Source: WHSW01 sp963777775 (GTDB lineage: Bacteria; Actinomycetota; Thermoleophilia; Solirubrobacterales; 70-9). Taken from it: a DNA stretch of 64,000 nucleotides. The notes under the pieces were generated by a model. That model did not search any database and was not told the DNA's origin. It saw only the letters and a list, made by a program, of their open reading frames with translations. Positions 24,017-32,203 of the stretch are shown here, piece by piece. Every line of letters begins with the position of its first letter. Positions within the stretch are counted from its first letter, which is position 1. Location: positions 744,001-808,000 of the forward strand of contig CAVZRL010000009.1 of NCBI GenBank assembly GCA_963777775.1. Reading direction: 5' to 3'. A program made the position numbers and the translations under genes.

Positions 24017-25870
24017 TCAGGGGTCACTCAGTGGCGTGAGCGGGACAGTGCCGCGGACCCGAGTACCGGCGCCCGGGGAGGAGATCACCCTCAGCGTGCC
24101 CCCGAGGGCAGCAACGCGATCGCGCATATTGGTCAGCCCGCCGCCGTTGGCGGTGCCCGCCGGTGTGAAGCCGACGCCGTCATCGCACACCTCGAAGCGA
24201 AGCTGGCCACCGGACTCCCGCACGTGGATCGCAATGGAGCTGGCGCCACCGGCGTGCTTGTCGGCATTCTGGAGCGCCTCCAGGCAGCAGAAGTAGATGG
24301 CGCTCTCGGTTTCGGACGGGTAACGGCCGATGCCGTCGCAGTCAACAGTGGCGGGCAAGGCGCAGCGCCGCCCCGCGGCGACCAGCGCCTCGCCCAGCCC
24401 GGCATCGACGAGGAGCGGCGGGTAGATGCCGCGCGCCAGGGAGCGGACTTCCTCGAGCACGTCCGTCATCCGAGTCCCAGCGCCCCGAAGCTGCTCGGCC
24501 GCCCCCTCGGGGTCCGACTCGATCTTCTCGGCAATCAGCTCGAGTTTGATTCGAAGCGTGACCAGCTGCTGCTGCGCGCCGTCGTGCAGGTCCCGCTCTA
24601 TTCGCCGGCGCTCCTCGTCGGCAGCCGCGGAGATCCTGGCGCGCGAGGCCGCCACCTCCTGCAGGGACGAGTCCAGTGCGATTGAGAGTCGCTCGTACTC
24701 GCGCGAGGCAATCGCGCAGGAGGCGATCGCCTCGAGGAACCTCGTCTGTCCGTGGAGCATCTCCTCGTGGACCACCGCGACCTTGTTCTCACCGGACTGG
24801 TACTCGGCGATCACCTGTGACGAGCCTGGTGCGGGCAGTTGCTCGATGAGCCCGACGCCATTTGCCCACCGATCCGGCCCGCCCGCGATGGCCGGGATCC
24901 GGTAGAGCACCCGAACCGATCCGCCGACCCCTGAACCGGAGAGCAGCGATTCCAGGCCCTCCGGGCCGAGATCGGGACGGAGGATGGCCGTGACCTGCTC
25001 GAGCATCCTCGCCTCCACCAGGCGCCAGTAGATCAGTCCGACGAGGAAGGCGATCGACATCGCCGGGATCCCGAACCCCGCCATCCAGCCGACGATCTCG
25101 GTGAACGTCGCGTCCGGATAATTGCTTGCCGCGAGCTGGTAGACGGCCACTGAGACCAGCCGGACTATCGCCGTCGCCAGTAGGGGCACAAGCATCGGCC
25201 TCATCAGCGGCGTCGCGCGCCTGATTCGAAGCGCCAGGATCGAGACGGCTGCGGTGAATAGGACAACCGCCAGGACATCGCGCAGGTATTCGACCTCGCC
25301 GAGGAACGCGGGCTCCGAGCCGGTGAGCATGAACGCATTGGTCGGGCAACCGGCGGTGCAGGTCGTCAGCGGGAACGGGAGGACGAACTGCTCGCTGATG
25401 AAAGCCGTCGGAATGTAGAGCGTGATCACCAGTAAGCCGATGGACAGAACCACAGCCCGCTCCGCCCGTCTTCTCAGTCGACCCGTCGGGTAGGCGAGCA
25501 TCGTGTAGAGCAGCGCCACCTCGGCGACCCAGAGCGAAACCCTCCCGAGGCTGTAGATGACGTCGTTGTCGGATGCCGATAACGACGTCAGGCCCCAGAG
25601 GAAGCCCGTCGCCACGAGCAGGGCACCAAACCGGTTCCTTGGCTCTCGCCCCCACGCGTAGATGCCGACCCCGACCGGGACCGCGGTCAGCATCACCGAA
25701 CAGACCGCGATGGTGACCCGGTCGGTGGCGCTTGGATTGGATAGGGCGATCGCAACCGAGGCCGCTGAGAGTGCGGCGCCCGCGATCGCCAGCCCTACCA
25801 GCTTCAGTCGCAGGCCATCACGGACGCGAACTGCCCGGTTCTCCTCGGTCTCTGCTGTCGCGTCCCCCAT
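24017..25870 (-). CDS. Membrane sensor histidine kinase (NarL/DesK-type)
   Basis: This 617-residue kinase has about eight membrane helices in residues 25-300. A GAF-like or linker region (about 310-400) is followed by a coiled segment, the HisKA_3 phosphoacceptor box RRRIERDLHDGAQQQLVTLR near 440, and the HATPase domain with EALQNADKHAGG (N-box) near 545 and VCDDGVGFTP and GGGLTNMRDRV (G-boxes). It should autophosphorylate the His in the DLHDGAQ box. Two response-regulator genes lie immediately upstream on the same strand, so the three form one system. The signal is unknown; the many helices suggest a membrane-derived cue. Confidence 0.9.
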   Translation of the reverse strand: MGDATAETEENRAVRVRDGLRLKLVGLAIAGAALSAASVAIALSNPSATDRVTIAVCSVMLTAVPVGVGIYAWGREPRNRFGALLVATGFLWGLTSLSASDNDVIYSLGRVSLWVAEVALLYTMLAYPTGRLRRRAERAVVLSIGLLVITLYIPTAFISEQFVLPFPLTTCTAGCPTNAFMLTGSEPAFLGEVEYLRDVLAVVLFTAAVSILALRIRRATPLMRPMLVPLLATAIVRLVSVAVYQLAASNYPDATFTEIVGWMAGFGIPAMSIAFLVGLIYWRLVEARMLEQVTAILRPDLGPEGLESLLSGSGVGGSVRVLYRIPAIAGGPDRWANGVGLIEQLPAPGSSQVIAEYQSGENKVAVVHEEMLHGQTRFLEAIASCAIASREYERLSIALDSSLQEVAASRARISAAADEERRRIERDLHDGAQQQLVTLRIKLELIAEKIESDPEGAAEQLRGAGTRMTDVLEEVRSLARGIYPPLLVDAGLGEALVAAGRRCALPATVDCDGIGRYPSETESAIYFCCLEALQNADKHAGGASSIAIHVRESGGQLRFEVCDDGVGFTPAGTANGGGLTNMRDRVAALGGTLRVISSPGAGTRVRGTVPLTPLSDP

Positions 25871-25904
25871 GACAGCTCGAACCAGGGTCGCACAAAGGGC
25901 AGGT

Positions 25905-26387
25905 TCAGGAGGCCGAGGGTCTGCCGTGCTCGGCCCAGATGCGGCGAATGGTCCTGGGTCCGAGATCCTGTTTTCTCAGTACCTCAGCCGCGCCACAAGT
26001 GCGCGCCGCGGCCGGCAACTCGCTCGGGTCGGCGGTGGAGATCAGGACGACGACGATCTCCGGGTGGCAGGCGCTGAGCCTTCGGCTCGCCTCGATCCCG
26101 CTCATCCCCGGCATGTGGACGTCGATCAGGACGAGGTCAGGGTCGACGGTGTCGGCGGCGACCATCGCGTCTGCGCCCGAGATGACCTCGCCGACGGCCT
26201 CGAACTCCGGCATGCCGTGGATCATTTCCTGGGCCACCTCGAGGAACGGTCGGTGGTCGTCGACCGTCAGCACCCTGACCGACTCGCTGCCGGTTGCCCG
26301 AACACCGTTCATTTCCGAAAGGATCCAGTGCAGCCGCGGCGAGGGCAAGGGTGTAGGCACGAATCCGCCCCGGGTGTCTGTCTCCAT
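25905..26387 (-). CDS. Receiver-only response regulator
   Basis: This 160-residue protein contains one receiver domain: VRVLTVDDHRPF (acidic pocket), the phosphoacceptor Asp in DLVLIDVHMPGMSG, VVVLISTADP and an EVLRKQDLG ending with the conserved Lys. There is no DNA-binding domain, so it acts by protein contact or as a phosphate sink, or competes with its neighbour for the kinase. The ATG at 26387 is used; ATG 26312 would remove a 25-residue unconserved extension and is quite possible. It lies between the kinase gene and the LuxR-type regulator gene, 10 bases after the latter. Confidence 0.85.
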   Translation of the reverse strand: METDTRGGFVPTPLPSPRLHWILSEMNGVRATGSESVRVLTVDDHRPFLEVAQEMIHGMPEFEAVGEVISGADAMVAADTVDPDLVLIDVHMPGMSGIEASRRLSACHPEIVVVLISTADPSELPAAARTCGAAEVLRKQDLGPRTIRRIWAEHGRPSAS

Positions 26388-26397
26388 CCTGCCTCAG

Positions 26398-27087
26398 TCA
26401 GCCCGCTTCGAGGTCCGGGCTCTCCGCCAGGAAGAGCAGCGCGGCCTTCACCCGCTTGCTGACCTCCGCCGAATCCGCGGCGTGGGTCAACCCGACCTTG
26501 AGGAAGATCGCGTTGATGTGCTTCTCGACCGCGCGCTTGGTCAGCACCAGGCCCTCAGCTATCGCGGCGTTGCTGTTTCCCTCGGCGATCGCGGCCAGCA
26601 CTTCGAGCTCACGCGGAGTGAGCTCGGAGATCGGCGAGCGCTCGGCCCTTGTCTGTGCGTGAATCAGAATCTCGACGACCTTCGGGTCGACTACCGACCT
26701 GCCTGCGGCGGTGGCCTCGATCGCGTCGAGGAGATCGGCACGGTTGTGGACCCGGTCCTTCAGCAGGTATGCCCTGCCTTCTGAGCCGGAATCGAACAGG
26801 CGCAGCGCGTAGCTGGGATCCGAGTACTGGCTGAGGATCACAACTCCGATCCGGGGGTGCGTCTCGCGCAGCCTCGCGGCGACCTCGATCCCCTCGTCGG
26901 TCGAGGTCGGCGGCATCCGGACGTCCGTTAGGACCACGTCGGGCTCCCGCGCGTCGATCTCGGAGAGCAGCGAATCCTTGTCTGCACACGAAGCTTCGAC
27001 CACCACCCCGTCGCACCCGGCGAGGATCTCCTCGATGCCCTCGCGGACGATGTAGCTGTCGTCGGCGACGATGACCCGAATCGGCAC
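26398..27087 (-). CDS. NarL/FixJ-family response regulator with LuxR-type HTH
   Basis: This 229-residue regulator has an N-terminal receiver (VIVADDSYIVREGI, phosphoacceptor Asp in VVLTDVRMPPTSTDEG, Lys in YLLKDRV). The C-terminal LuxR helix-turn-helix is LTPRELEVLAAIAEGNSNAAIA followed by VEKHINAIFLKVGL. It is the likely DNA-binding output of the kinase encoded at 24017. It is transcribed first, followed by the receiver-only gene. TATCCT (27099 to 27094) lies 6 bases before the GTG start, in the leaderless pattern. The target genes are unknown. Confidence 0.92.
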   Translation of the reverse strand: MPIRVIVADDSYIVREGIEEILAGCDGVVVEASCADKDSLLSEIDAREPDVVLTDVRMPPTSTDEGIEVAARLRETHPRIGVVILSQYSDPSYALRLFDSGSEGRAYLLKDRVHNRADLLDAIEATAAGRSVVDPKVVEILIHAQTRAERSPISELTPRELEVLAAIAEGNSNAAIAEGLVLTKRAVEKHINAIFLKVGLTHAADSAEVSKRVKAALLFLAESPDLEAG

Positions 27088-27676
27088 GCGACAAGGATAT
27101 GCCCGGCCCTAGACCTAAGGGCGTGGGCGCATGCGTACCAGGTGTCGTGCGAGCCGGCTTGCCCGAGACCTTCGTGTCCGCGAGATTGAGTCCGGCGCTA
27201 CGTGACGGTCGCGTCAATCGGAGCTCGAATGAGCTCAACCTCCAAGAAGGGAGTTCTCATGTGGTTGTGGATAGGCCTGGGCGTTCTGTACCCGACCGGA
27301 CGCCACCAGACCGGGGCCCGTCGGGTCCAGTCAGGTCCCCTGACTACGAATCCCTTTGGGCTTTGGCGGTCGGGGTTCGGCTGGGCTGAGCCATGACATC
27401 CCTGGGAATCCGCGGAACCTGGGGCGACCATGGGTCGGCCTGATGGCGCCTAGGAACGCCGAGCTCAGCCTCGGCGGGGACCGGCGTCGCGCAGACCGAT
27501 GTCGTTTACGCGGCCGGCAGCCTCAGCTGACCCGCTCGCATAACGGCATGGCAATTACGAAGGAAGGCCCGCATGCCCGTACCACCAACGGGGGCAGGCA
27601 GGCAGGCTTGCGGCAGTCGGCGTCCGGGAAGACACTTGGGCACGATGTTTGACGAGATCCCGCCAAGGGGCGCCAG
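27088..27676. other. Intergenic stretch of about 590 bp
   Basis: This gap separates the divergent regulator gene from the SHOCT membrane protein gene. It holds the regulator promoter, a possible 45-residue ORF (27259-27396) with a Shine-Dalgarno site, and a 7-bp hairpin at 27329-27345 (AGTCAGG, 3-base loop, complement). No convincing RNA family or longer gene was seen. Confidence 0.5.
27259..27396 (+). CDS. Possible 45-residue ORF with Shine-Dalgarno site
   Basis: An ATG at 27259 follows an AAGGGAG site (about 27247-27253) at good spacing. The product begins MWLWIGLGVLYP, like the start of a tiny membrane protein, but then turns polar and has no clear helix. It may be a real small gene, a frameshifted remnant of a one-helix membrane protein, or chance. 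No relatives are recognised. Confidence 0.25.
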   Translation: MWLWIGLGVLYPTGRHQTGARRVQSGPLTTNPFGLWRSGFGWAEP

Positions 27677-28960
27677 GTGAGCCAGGTCGAGGCGAAGAAA
27701 AAGACCGGGCGCCGCGCGCTGCCGATCACGATCATCGTCCTCGCGACGATCATCGCAATCGTCTCGGTGTTCGCGCTCTGGGCCAAGCGCCAGCTGCTCG
27801 AGACCGAGACCTGGAGCACGACCAGCGAGCAGCTGATCCAGGACGCCGACATCCAGGCCTCTCTCAACACCTTCATCGTCACCACGATCTTCGACAACGT
27901 CGACGTCGAGGCAGAGCTCGCCGACCGGCTTCCCCCGCAGCTCGCGCCGCTCGCCGGCCCGATCTCGGGAGCGCTTCGAAGCGGCGCCGACGACGTCGTC
28001 GCCAGGGCGCTCTCCGAACCGAAGGTCCAGCAGCTCTTCGTCGACGCGAGCGCCGCCGCACAGAGCAAGCTGATCGCCCTGCTCGACGACGAGGGCGAGT
28101 TCGTGGCGACCACCGGCGGGGTGGTGACGCTCGACCTCACCTCGGTGGTGAAGTCGGTGACCGCCGAGCTCGGGTTACCCGACGTGGCCGCCAAGCTGCC
28201 ACCGAAGGCGAGCTCGATCGAGATCATGAAGTCGAGCGAGCTCGACGCCGCCCAGAAGGGCCTCAACCTGCTGCAAAAGGTCGGCTACGTGCTCACCGCG
28301 CTCGTCCTGTTGCTCTACGCGGTCGCGATCGCGATCGCCGGCGATCGCCGCCGCCAGACCCTGCGCGCGGTCGGGATCTCGTTCATCTTCGTCGGCGTCG
28401 TCGTCCTCTTTGCCCGCGGTGTGGCCGCCAACCTCGTCGTCGGCTCGCTGAGCGAGGTCGCATCGTCCGATGCGGCGGTCAGCTCGGTGTTTGAGATCGG
28501 CACCTCGCTGATGCTCGAGACCGGCCAGTCGATCGTCCTCTACGGGATCGTGATCGTGCTCGCCGCCTGGCTCGCCGGCCCGAGTCGCTGGGCGACCTCG
28601 ATCCGCCGCCGACTCACCCCCTACCTGCGCCAGCCCGCCTACGCCTACGGCGGGCTCGCGGCGCTATTGCTGTTGCTGTTCTGGTGGGACCCGGTGATCG
28701 CCACCCACCGGATCGTCCCCTCGCTGCTCTTGATCGTCTTCGCGGCACTCGGGACCGAGATGCTGCGCCGCCAGGTGATCCGGGAGGCGCTCGAGCCGCC
28801 CGTCGCGACCGCCGGCGCGCCCACTGCCGCGGCGGGCGGCGACCCGCGCGTCGGCGAGATCGAGCGCCTGGCCGGGCTTCGCGACTCGGGCGCGCTCAGC
28901 GACGAGGAGTTCGCGGCCGAGAAGGCGCGGATCCTCGGGTCCGCGGGTACTTCTCAATGA
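27677..28960 (+). CDS. Polytopic membrane protein with C-terminal SHOCT motif
   Basis: This 427-residue protein has an N-terminal helix (ITIIVLATIIAIVSVFALWA, residues 17-36) and an extracytoplasmic domain of about 160 residues (ETETWSTTSEQLIQDADIQ and onward). Four further helices lie at about 210-350. A C-terminal segment after residue 385 (IERLAGLRDSGALSDEEFAAEKARIL) is a SHOCT motif. This order is seen in actinobacterial membrane proteins of unknown role. The GTG at 27677 is the first reasonable start. A terminator follows about 80 bases after the stop, so it is probably transcribed alone. Confidence 0.75.
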   Translation: MSQVEAKKKTGRRALPITIIVLATIIAIVSVFALWAKRQLLETETWSTTSEQLIQDADIQASLNTFIVTTIFDNVDVEAELADRLPPQLAPLAGPISGALRSGADDVVARALSEPKVQQLFVDASAAAQSKLIALLDDEGEFVATTGGVVTLDLTSVVKSVTAELGLPDVAAKLPPKASSIEIMKSSELDAAQKGLNLLQKVGYVLTALVLLLYAVAIAIAGDRRRQTLRAVGISFIFVGVVVLFARGVAANLVVGSLSEVASSDAAVSSVFEIGTSLMLETGQSIVLYGIVIVLAAWLAGPSRWATSIRRRLTPYLRQPAYAYGGLAALLLLLFWWDPVIATHRIVPSLLLIVFAALGTEMLRRQVIREALEPPVATAGAPTAAAGGDPRVGEIERLAGLRDSGALSDEEFAAEKARILGSAGTSQ

Positions 28961-29040
28961 CCTGTCCGTCCCCGGCTGACTGGTGCGAAGCACCGCTTCA
29001 TCAATCGGCCAACCGCCTCGCTCACCTGCATCGGAGAAGG

Positions 29041-29060
29041 CCCGCTCAGAGCGGGGTTTT
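29041..29060 (+). terminator. Rho-independent terminator of the SHOCT membrane gene
   Basis: CCCGCT (29041-29046) pairs with AGCGGG (29050-29055) around CAG, followed by GTTTT. The layout and flanking sequence (GAAGGCCCGCTCAG) resemble the tRNA-Lys terminator. Confidence 0.75.
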
Positions 29061-29108
29061 CTGTCCCCCGCTTCCAATCGACCGCGCGAACCCCAAGAGG
29101 GAAACGCC

Positions 29109-29125
29109 GCAGGTTCGAGTCCTGC
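29109..29125 (+). other. Isolated tRNA T-arm-like sequence
   Basis: GCAGG-TTCGAGT-CCTGC forms a perfect T stem-loop with the invariant TTCGA. No matching acceptor, D or anticodon arm lies upstream, so it is not a complete tRNA. It may be a relic of a tRNA 3' end. Confidence 0.4.
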
Positions 29126-29374
29126 CGAAGTCCACGGCACGGTCGACGGAATCGCGCCGCTCCGCCGGCGAGTCTCCGTGCCCAGGACCGGGTCTCGGTT
29201 CGTGCTAGTCAGCGTGGCGAGGACCAGACCGGGTCGCTTGCCGCTACAGGATCGCGATCGGATTCAGCAAACCGGGGACTTTCGCGTTTTCAGGTTTGGG
29301 CGGTCAGTCGGGGACCGCGGGCAGCAGGCGGCTGGTCCGATCACCGGAAGCTCCGAACAGGACCATGCGCTCGA

Positions 29375-30277
29375 TCATTCTGTGACGCCTTTCTCGGTTC
29401 GTCGTGGGAAGTCTGTGAAGCGTGGCGAGGGCAGGCCCGTCATTCCGGGCCGGCAACGAAAGATCGCGCCCGCCAGCGGCTCCTCGCCAGGCCGCTCGCA
29501 GTCGACCCATGAGGTCGTGATGTATAGGTCGCCGCCGTCGCGGCCGCCGAAGGCCACGGAGGTGGGATTCGAGGTCGGCAGCTCGACGACGTCGTCGAGC
29601 ATGCCCTCCGCTCGGTACCGGTGGACTGCGCCGGCTCGTCCCAGTGCCACCCACAGCATGCCGTCACCGTCGACGGTCATGCCGTCCGGCCAGAGCTGCT
29701 CGCGGCTGAGATCGAGGAACCGCCGGCGACCGCTGAGGGCACCCGTCGCAGTGTCCAGGTCGAACACATCGACGACGCAGAGGGCCGTGTCGGCGAGGTA
29801 GAGCCGCCCGCGCGGCTCATCGAACGCCGGCCCGTTGGGGATGGTCAGACCGTCGACGACACGGGTCACCCGGCCCCCGTCGACCCGATAGAGCGCCCCG
29901 TTTCGTGGTCGCTTGTCGAAGGCCATCGTGCCGACCCAGACGCGTCCGCCACCATCGACCTTGATGTCGTTGGCGCGGTTCTCGGGCCTGTCCTGCTCGA
30001 TCGGAACCCGCACGTCCAGGGTGCCCGTGCTGCGGTCGAGTACCGCCAGGCCCTCCTGGCTTGCCACCACCGGCTCGCCCATCGCGCCGAGCACCACGCC
30101 ACCCGGCTGCCCGGCGGTGCTCCAGGAGCTGTGCTCAGAGGACTCCGGATCGAAGCAATGCACCCGCTCTCCTGTGATGTCCACCCACCACAGGCGGACG
30201 GTCGCGGCGTCCCAAATCGGACCCTCGCCGTGCAGGGCCCGCACGCTCAACGCGACCTCAACGGAGGTATCGCCCAC
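29375..30277 (-). CDS. SMP-30/gluconolactonase-family lactonase
   Basis: This 300-residue protein is a six-bladed beta-propeller of the SMP-30/gluconolaconase/LRE type. The metal-ligand regions are visible: Glu in LHGEGPIWD near residue 18, Asn in ENRANDIKVDGGGRVWVG near 103, Asn in TIPNGPAFD near 145 and Asp in LWPDGMTVDGDG near 197. Such enzymes open sugar lactones. TAAGGG (30291 to 30286) lies 8 bases before the GTG start. Neighbouring pfkB-type kinase and aldose epimerase genes fit sugar or sugar-acid metabolism. The substrate is unknown. Confidence 0.85.
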   Translation of the reverse strand: MGDTSVEVALSVRALHGEGPIWDAATVRLWWVDITGERVHCFDPESSEHSSWSTAGQPGGVVLGAMGEPVVASQEGLAVLDRSTGTLDVRVPIEQDRPENRANDIKVDGGGRVWVGTMAFDKRPRNGALYRVDGGRVTRVVDGLTIPNGPAFDEPRGRLYLADTALCVVDVFDLDTATGALSGRRRFLDLSREQLWPDGMTVDGDGMLWVALGRAGAVHRYRAEGMLDDVVELPTSNPTSVAFGGRDGGDLYITTSWVDCERPGEEPLAGAIFRCRPGMTGLPSPRFTDFPRRTEKGVTE

Positions 30278-30372
30278 CCGCGGGCCCCTTACCCCGTGCC
30301 TCCGCGACGCCCGGACCCGTCAGGCGGCCCAGGAGATGCGACGCTACGAACCTGCCATCTGACGACCTCGAT

Positions 30373-31806
30373 GTGATCGTCATCGGCGCCGGGCCCGCAG
30401 GCGTCGTCGCGGCGCTGCGCACGGCGCGACTCGGAGCTCGAACGGCGCTCGTCACGCGCGACGAGCTCGGGGGAATGGCCGCCACCGACGGGCCGGTGCC
30501 GGTGCGGACCTTGGCCCACGCGGCGCGCCTGATGCGGGAGGCAAGGCAACTCGGGCATTACGGGATCAGTGCCGGCGAGCCCACGCTCGACTATCGGCGT
30601 CTGCTCGCGCGCGTGCGCGAGGTCACCGGCGCCGTGCGCGCGCACGCCGTCTTGCGCGACGAGCTCCAGCAGGTCGGCGTGACCATCTACGAACACGCCG
30701 GAACCGCCCGCTTCGTCGAGCCGCAGGTGATTGAGAGCGAAAACGGACCGCAACTGCGAGCCGCGAACATCATCCTGTGCACCGGCGGCGTGTCGCGGCA
30801 GCTCCCCGTGCCCGGCTTCGAGCTGACCTGCACCCATAGCGATGCCTGGCGCCTCGAATCGGCGCCCGACTCGCTGCTGGTGATCGGCGCCGGTGCGACC
30901 GGGGTTCAGGTCGCCTCGATCTTCAATGCCTTCGGATCGCGGGTCACCCTGTTCGAGGCCGCCCCCCGCATCCTCATGAGCGAGGACGAGCAGGTGGCCG
31001 CGGCGATGAGCACGGCGCTGCACGCCTCCGGCGTGCGCGTCCTCGAGCACGCCGGAACGATCGAGCGCTTCGAGCCATCTCCCGCCGGCGTGCGACTCGT
31101 CTATTCCGGGAGAGATACACAGGCAGAAATCGACGCGACGCTGGCGGTTGTCGCGGTCGGCTGGCTCGCGAACACCGACCCGCTCGACCTCGCGGTGGCC
31201 GGGGTGGAGACCGATCCCCGCGGCTACATCAAGGTGGACTCCCAACTCCGCACGACCGCCCCGGGCATCTACGCCGCGGGAGACGTCACCGGGCACCTGA
31301 TGGTCGTCCACGAGGCCGCGCGCGAGGCCTACCTCGCAGCGACCAACGCCACCGGCGGAAGTGCCGAGATCCTTCCCGCGGAGGTCAGCCCTTTGGGCAG
31401 CTTCACGGACCCCGAATACGCCTCTGTCGGGCTCAGCGAGGCGACCGCTCGCGAGGCCCATGACGTCGTCGTGGGGACAGAGGGCTTCGACTCCATGCCG
31501 CGCCCGATCATCGACGGTCGCCCCACGGGGTTCTGCAAGCTCGTCGCCGACCGCGAGAACCACACGATCCTCGGCTGTCACATCGTGGGCGAGCGGGCAG
31601 TCGAACTCGCGCAGCTGGCGGCGCTCGCGGTCGCGTCCGGCATGCAGGTCGAGCAGCTCGCTCTGGTTCCCTTCTCGTTCCCCACCTACGCCAACGCGCT
31701 CGGACGCGCAGCGGTCAGAGCCGCGCGCCAGCTCGACTCCCGCTCGGGCTGGGCAGACGAGGGGATGACACGGGGGGCCGGCGTCGCCGACGCCCTCGAT
31801 GACTGA
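30373..31806 (+). CDS. FAD/NAD(P)-dependent oxidoreductase, SthA-like, lacking redox cysteines
   Basis: This 477-residue flavoprotein has the class I pyridine nucleotide-disulfide oxidoreductase fold. It has an FAD site VIVIGAGPAGVVAAL at the very start, an NAD(P) site LLVIGAGATGVQVASIF near 170, and a second FAD motif GIYAAGDVTGHLMV near 297. The dimerisation domain ends PFSFPTYANALGRAA. The usual CxxxxC disulfide after the first fold is replaced by GGMAATDGPVPV (Ala36, Pro41), and the C-terminal His-Glu pair is missing. It therefore cannot be a normal lipoamide or mercuric reductase. A transhydrogenase- or quinone-reductase-like role is possible. The GTG at 30373 is the only in-frame start seen. 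Confidence 0.82.
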   Translation: MIVIGAGPAGVVAALRTARLGARTALVTRDELGGMAATDGPVPVRTLAHAARLMREARQLGHYGISAGEPTLDYRRLLARVREVTGAVRAHAVLRDELQQVGVTIYEHAGTARFVEPQVIESENGPQLRAANIILCTGGVSRQLPVPGFELTCTHSDAWRLESAPDSLLVIGAGATGVQVASIFNAFGSRVTLFEAAPRILMSEDEQVAAAMSTALHASGVRVLEHAGTIERFEPSPAGVRLVYSGRDTQAEIDATLAVVAVGWLANTDPLDLAVAGVETDPRGYIKVDSQLRTTAPGIYAAGDVTGHLMVVHEAAREAYLAATNATGGSAEILPAEVSPLGSFTDPEYASVGLSEATAREAHDVVVGTEGFDSMPRPIIDGRPTGFCKLVADRENHTILGCHIVGERAVELAQLAALAVASGMQVEQLALVPFSFPTYANALGRAAVRAARQLDSRSGWADEGMTRGAGVADALDD

Positions 31807-31931
31807 GGCACATGCGGTCATCTCACAGGACCGCAGGTTTTCGATTCGCGCGGCCTCACAGCATTATTCCGTGCGGCTAGCTGATGATCGCTGGCGGTGG
31901 CATTGGGTGCCGTCGCGGTTACGTCGGGCGG

Positions 31932-32188
31932 GCCCAGCATGGTCATGTGGTGATCGACCGGCGCGGGATTGTGATTCCCAGGCGGGTGTTCAGCGGAACG
32001 CTGAGCGTCACGGTTTCCCCGGTGCGAACGAGCCTCGCGGCCTCGAGAACCCCCGGCGGGGGTCAGGTAGTTGAGAGCGCCCCGCTCGTCGTCGGGGCCC
32101 CAGCGCCCCAGTTGGAGACGGCCTCGAACAGGTCTTCGAACTCGGCGGCTGTCAACTCGTCTCGGCGGCCTTCGTCCCCGGTGCTCAT
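31932..32188 (-). pseudogene. Broken cyclase-family (kynurenine formamidase-like) gene
   Basis: Reading the minus strand in three frames reconstructs the N-terminal part of a cyclase-family hydrolase. ELTAAEFEDLFEAVSNWG is in one frame, RWGPDDERGALNYLTPAG in the next, VLEAARLVRTGETVTLSVPL in the next, then NPAPVDHHMTMLG. Three single-base indels are implied, near 32100-32106 (loss), in the C-run 32050-32054 (gain) and near 31973 (loss). Beyond about 31932 similarity ends, so the metal-binding His motif and most of the protein are gone. The ATG at 32188 lies 15 bases after the pfkB-type stop, so it was once the second gene of that operon. Confidence 0.7.
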
Positions 32189-32203
32189 CCCCCCGTTGTC
32201 GCC

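Larger units (their letters stand above)
28961..29374. other. Intergenic stretch with terminator and tRNA-like arm
   Basis: About 410 bases lie between the convergent SHOCT gene and the SMP-30 gene. It contains a terminator at 29041-29060 and an isolated tRNA T-arm-like sequence at 29109-29125. The rest shows no gene. Confidence 0.5.

Noticed and set aside
29109..29125. A complete second tRNA gene
   Set aside because: Only the T arm can be formed; no acceptor partner, D arm or anticodon arm is found within 90 bases upstream.
31799..32074. Plus-strand 91-codon frame after the oxidoreductase gene
   Set aside because: No motif or ribosome site; the region reads better as the broken cyclase gene on the minus strand.
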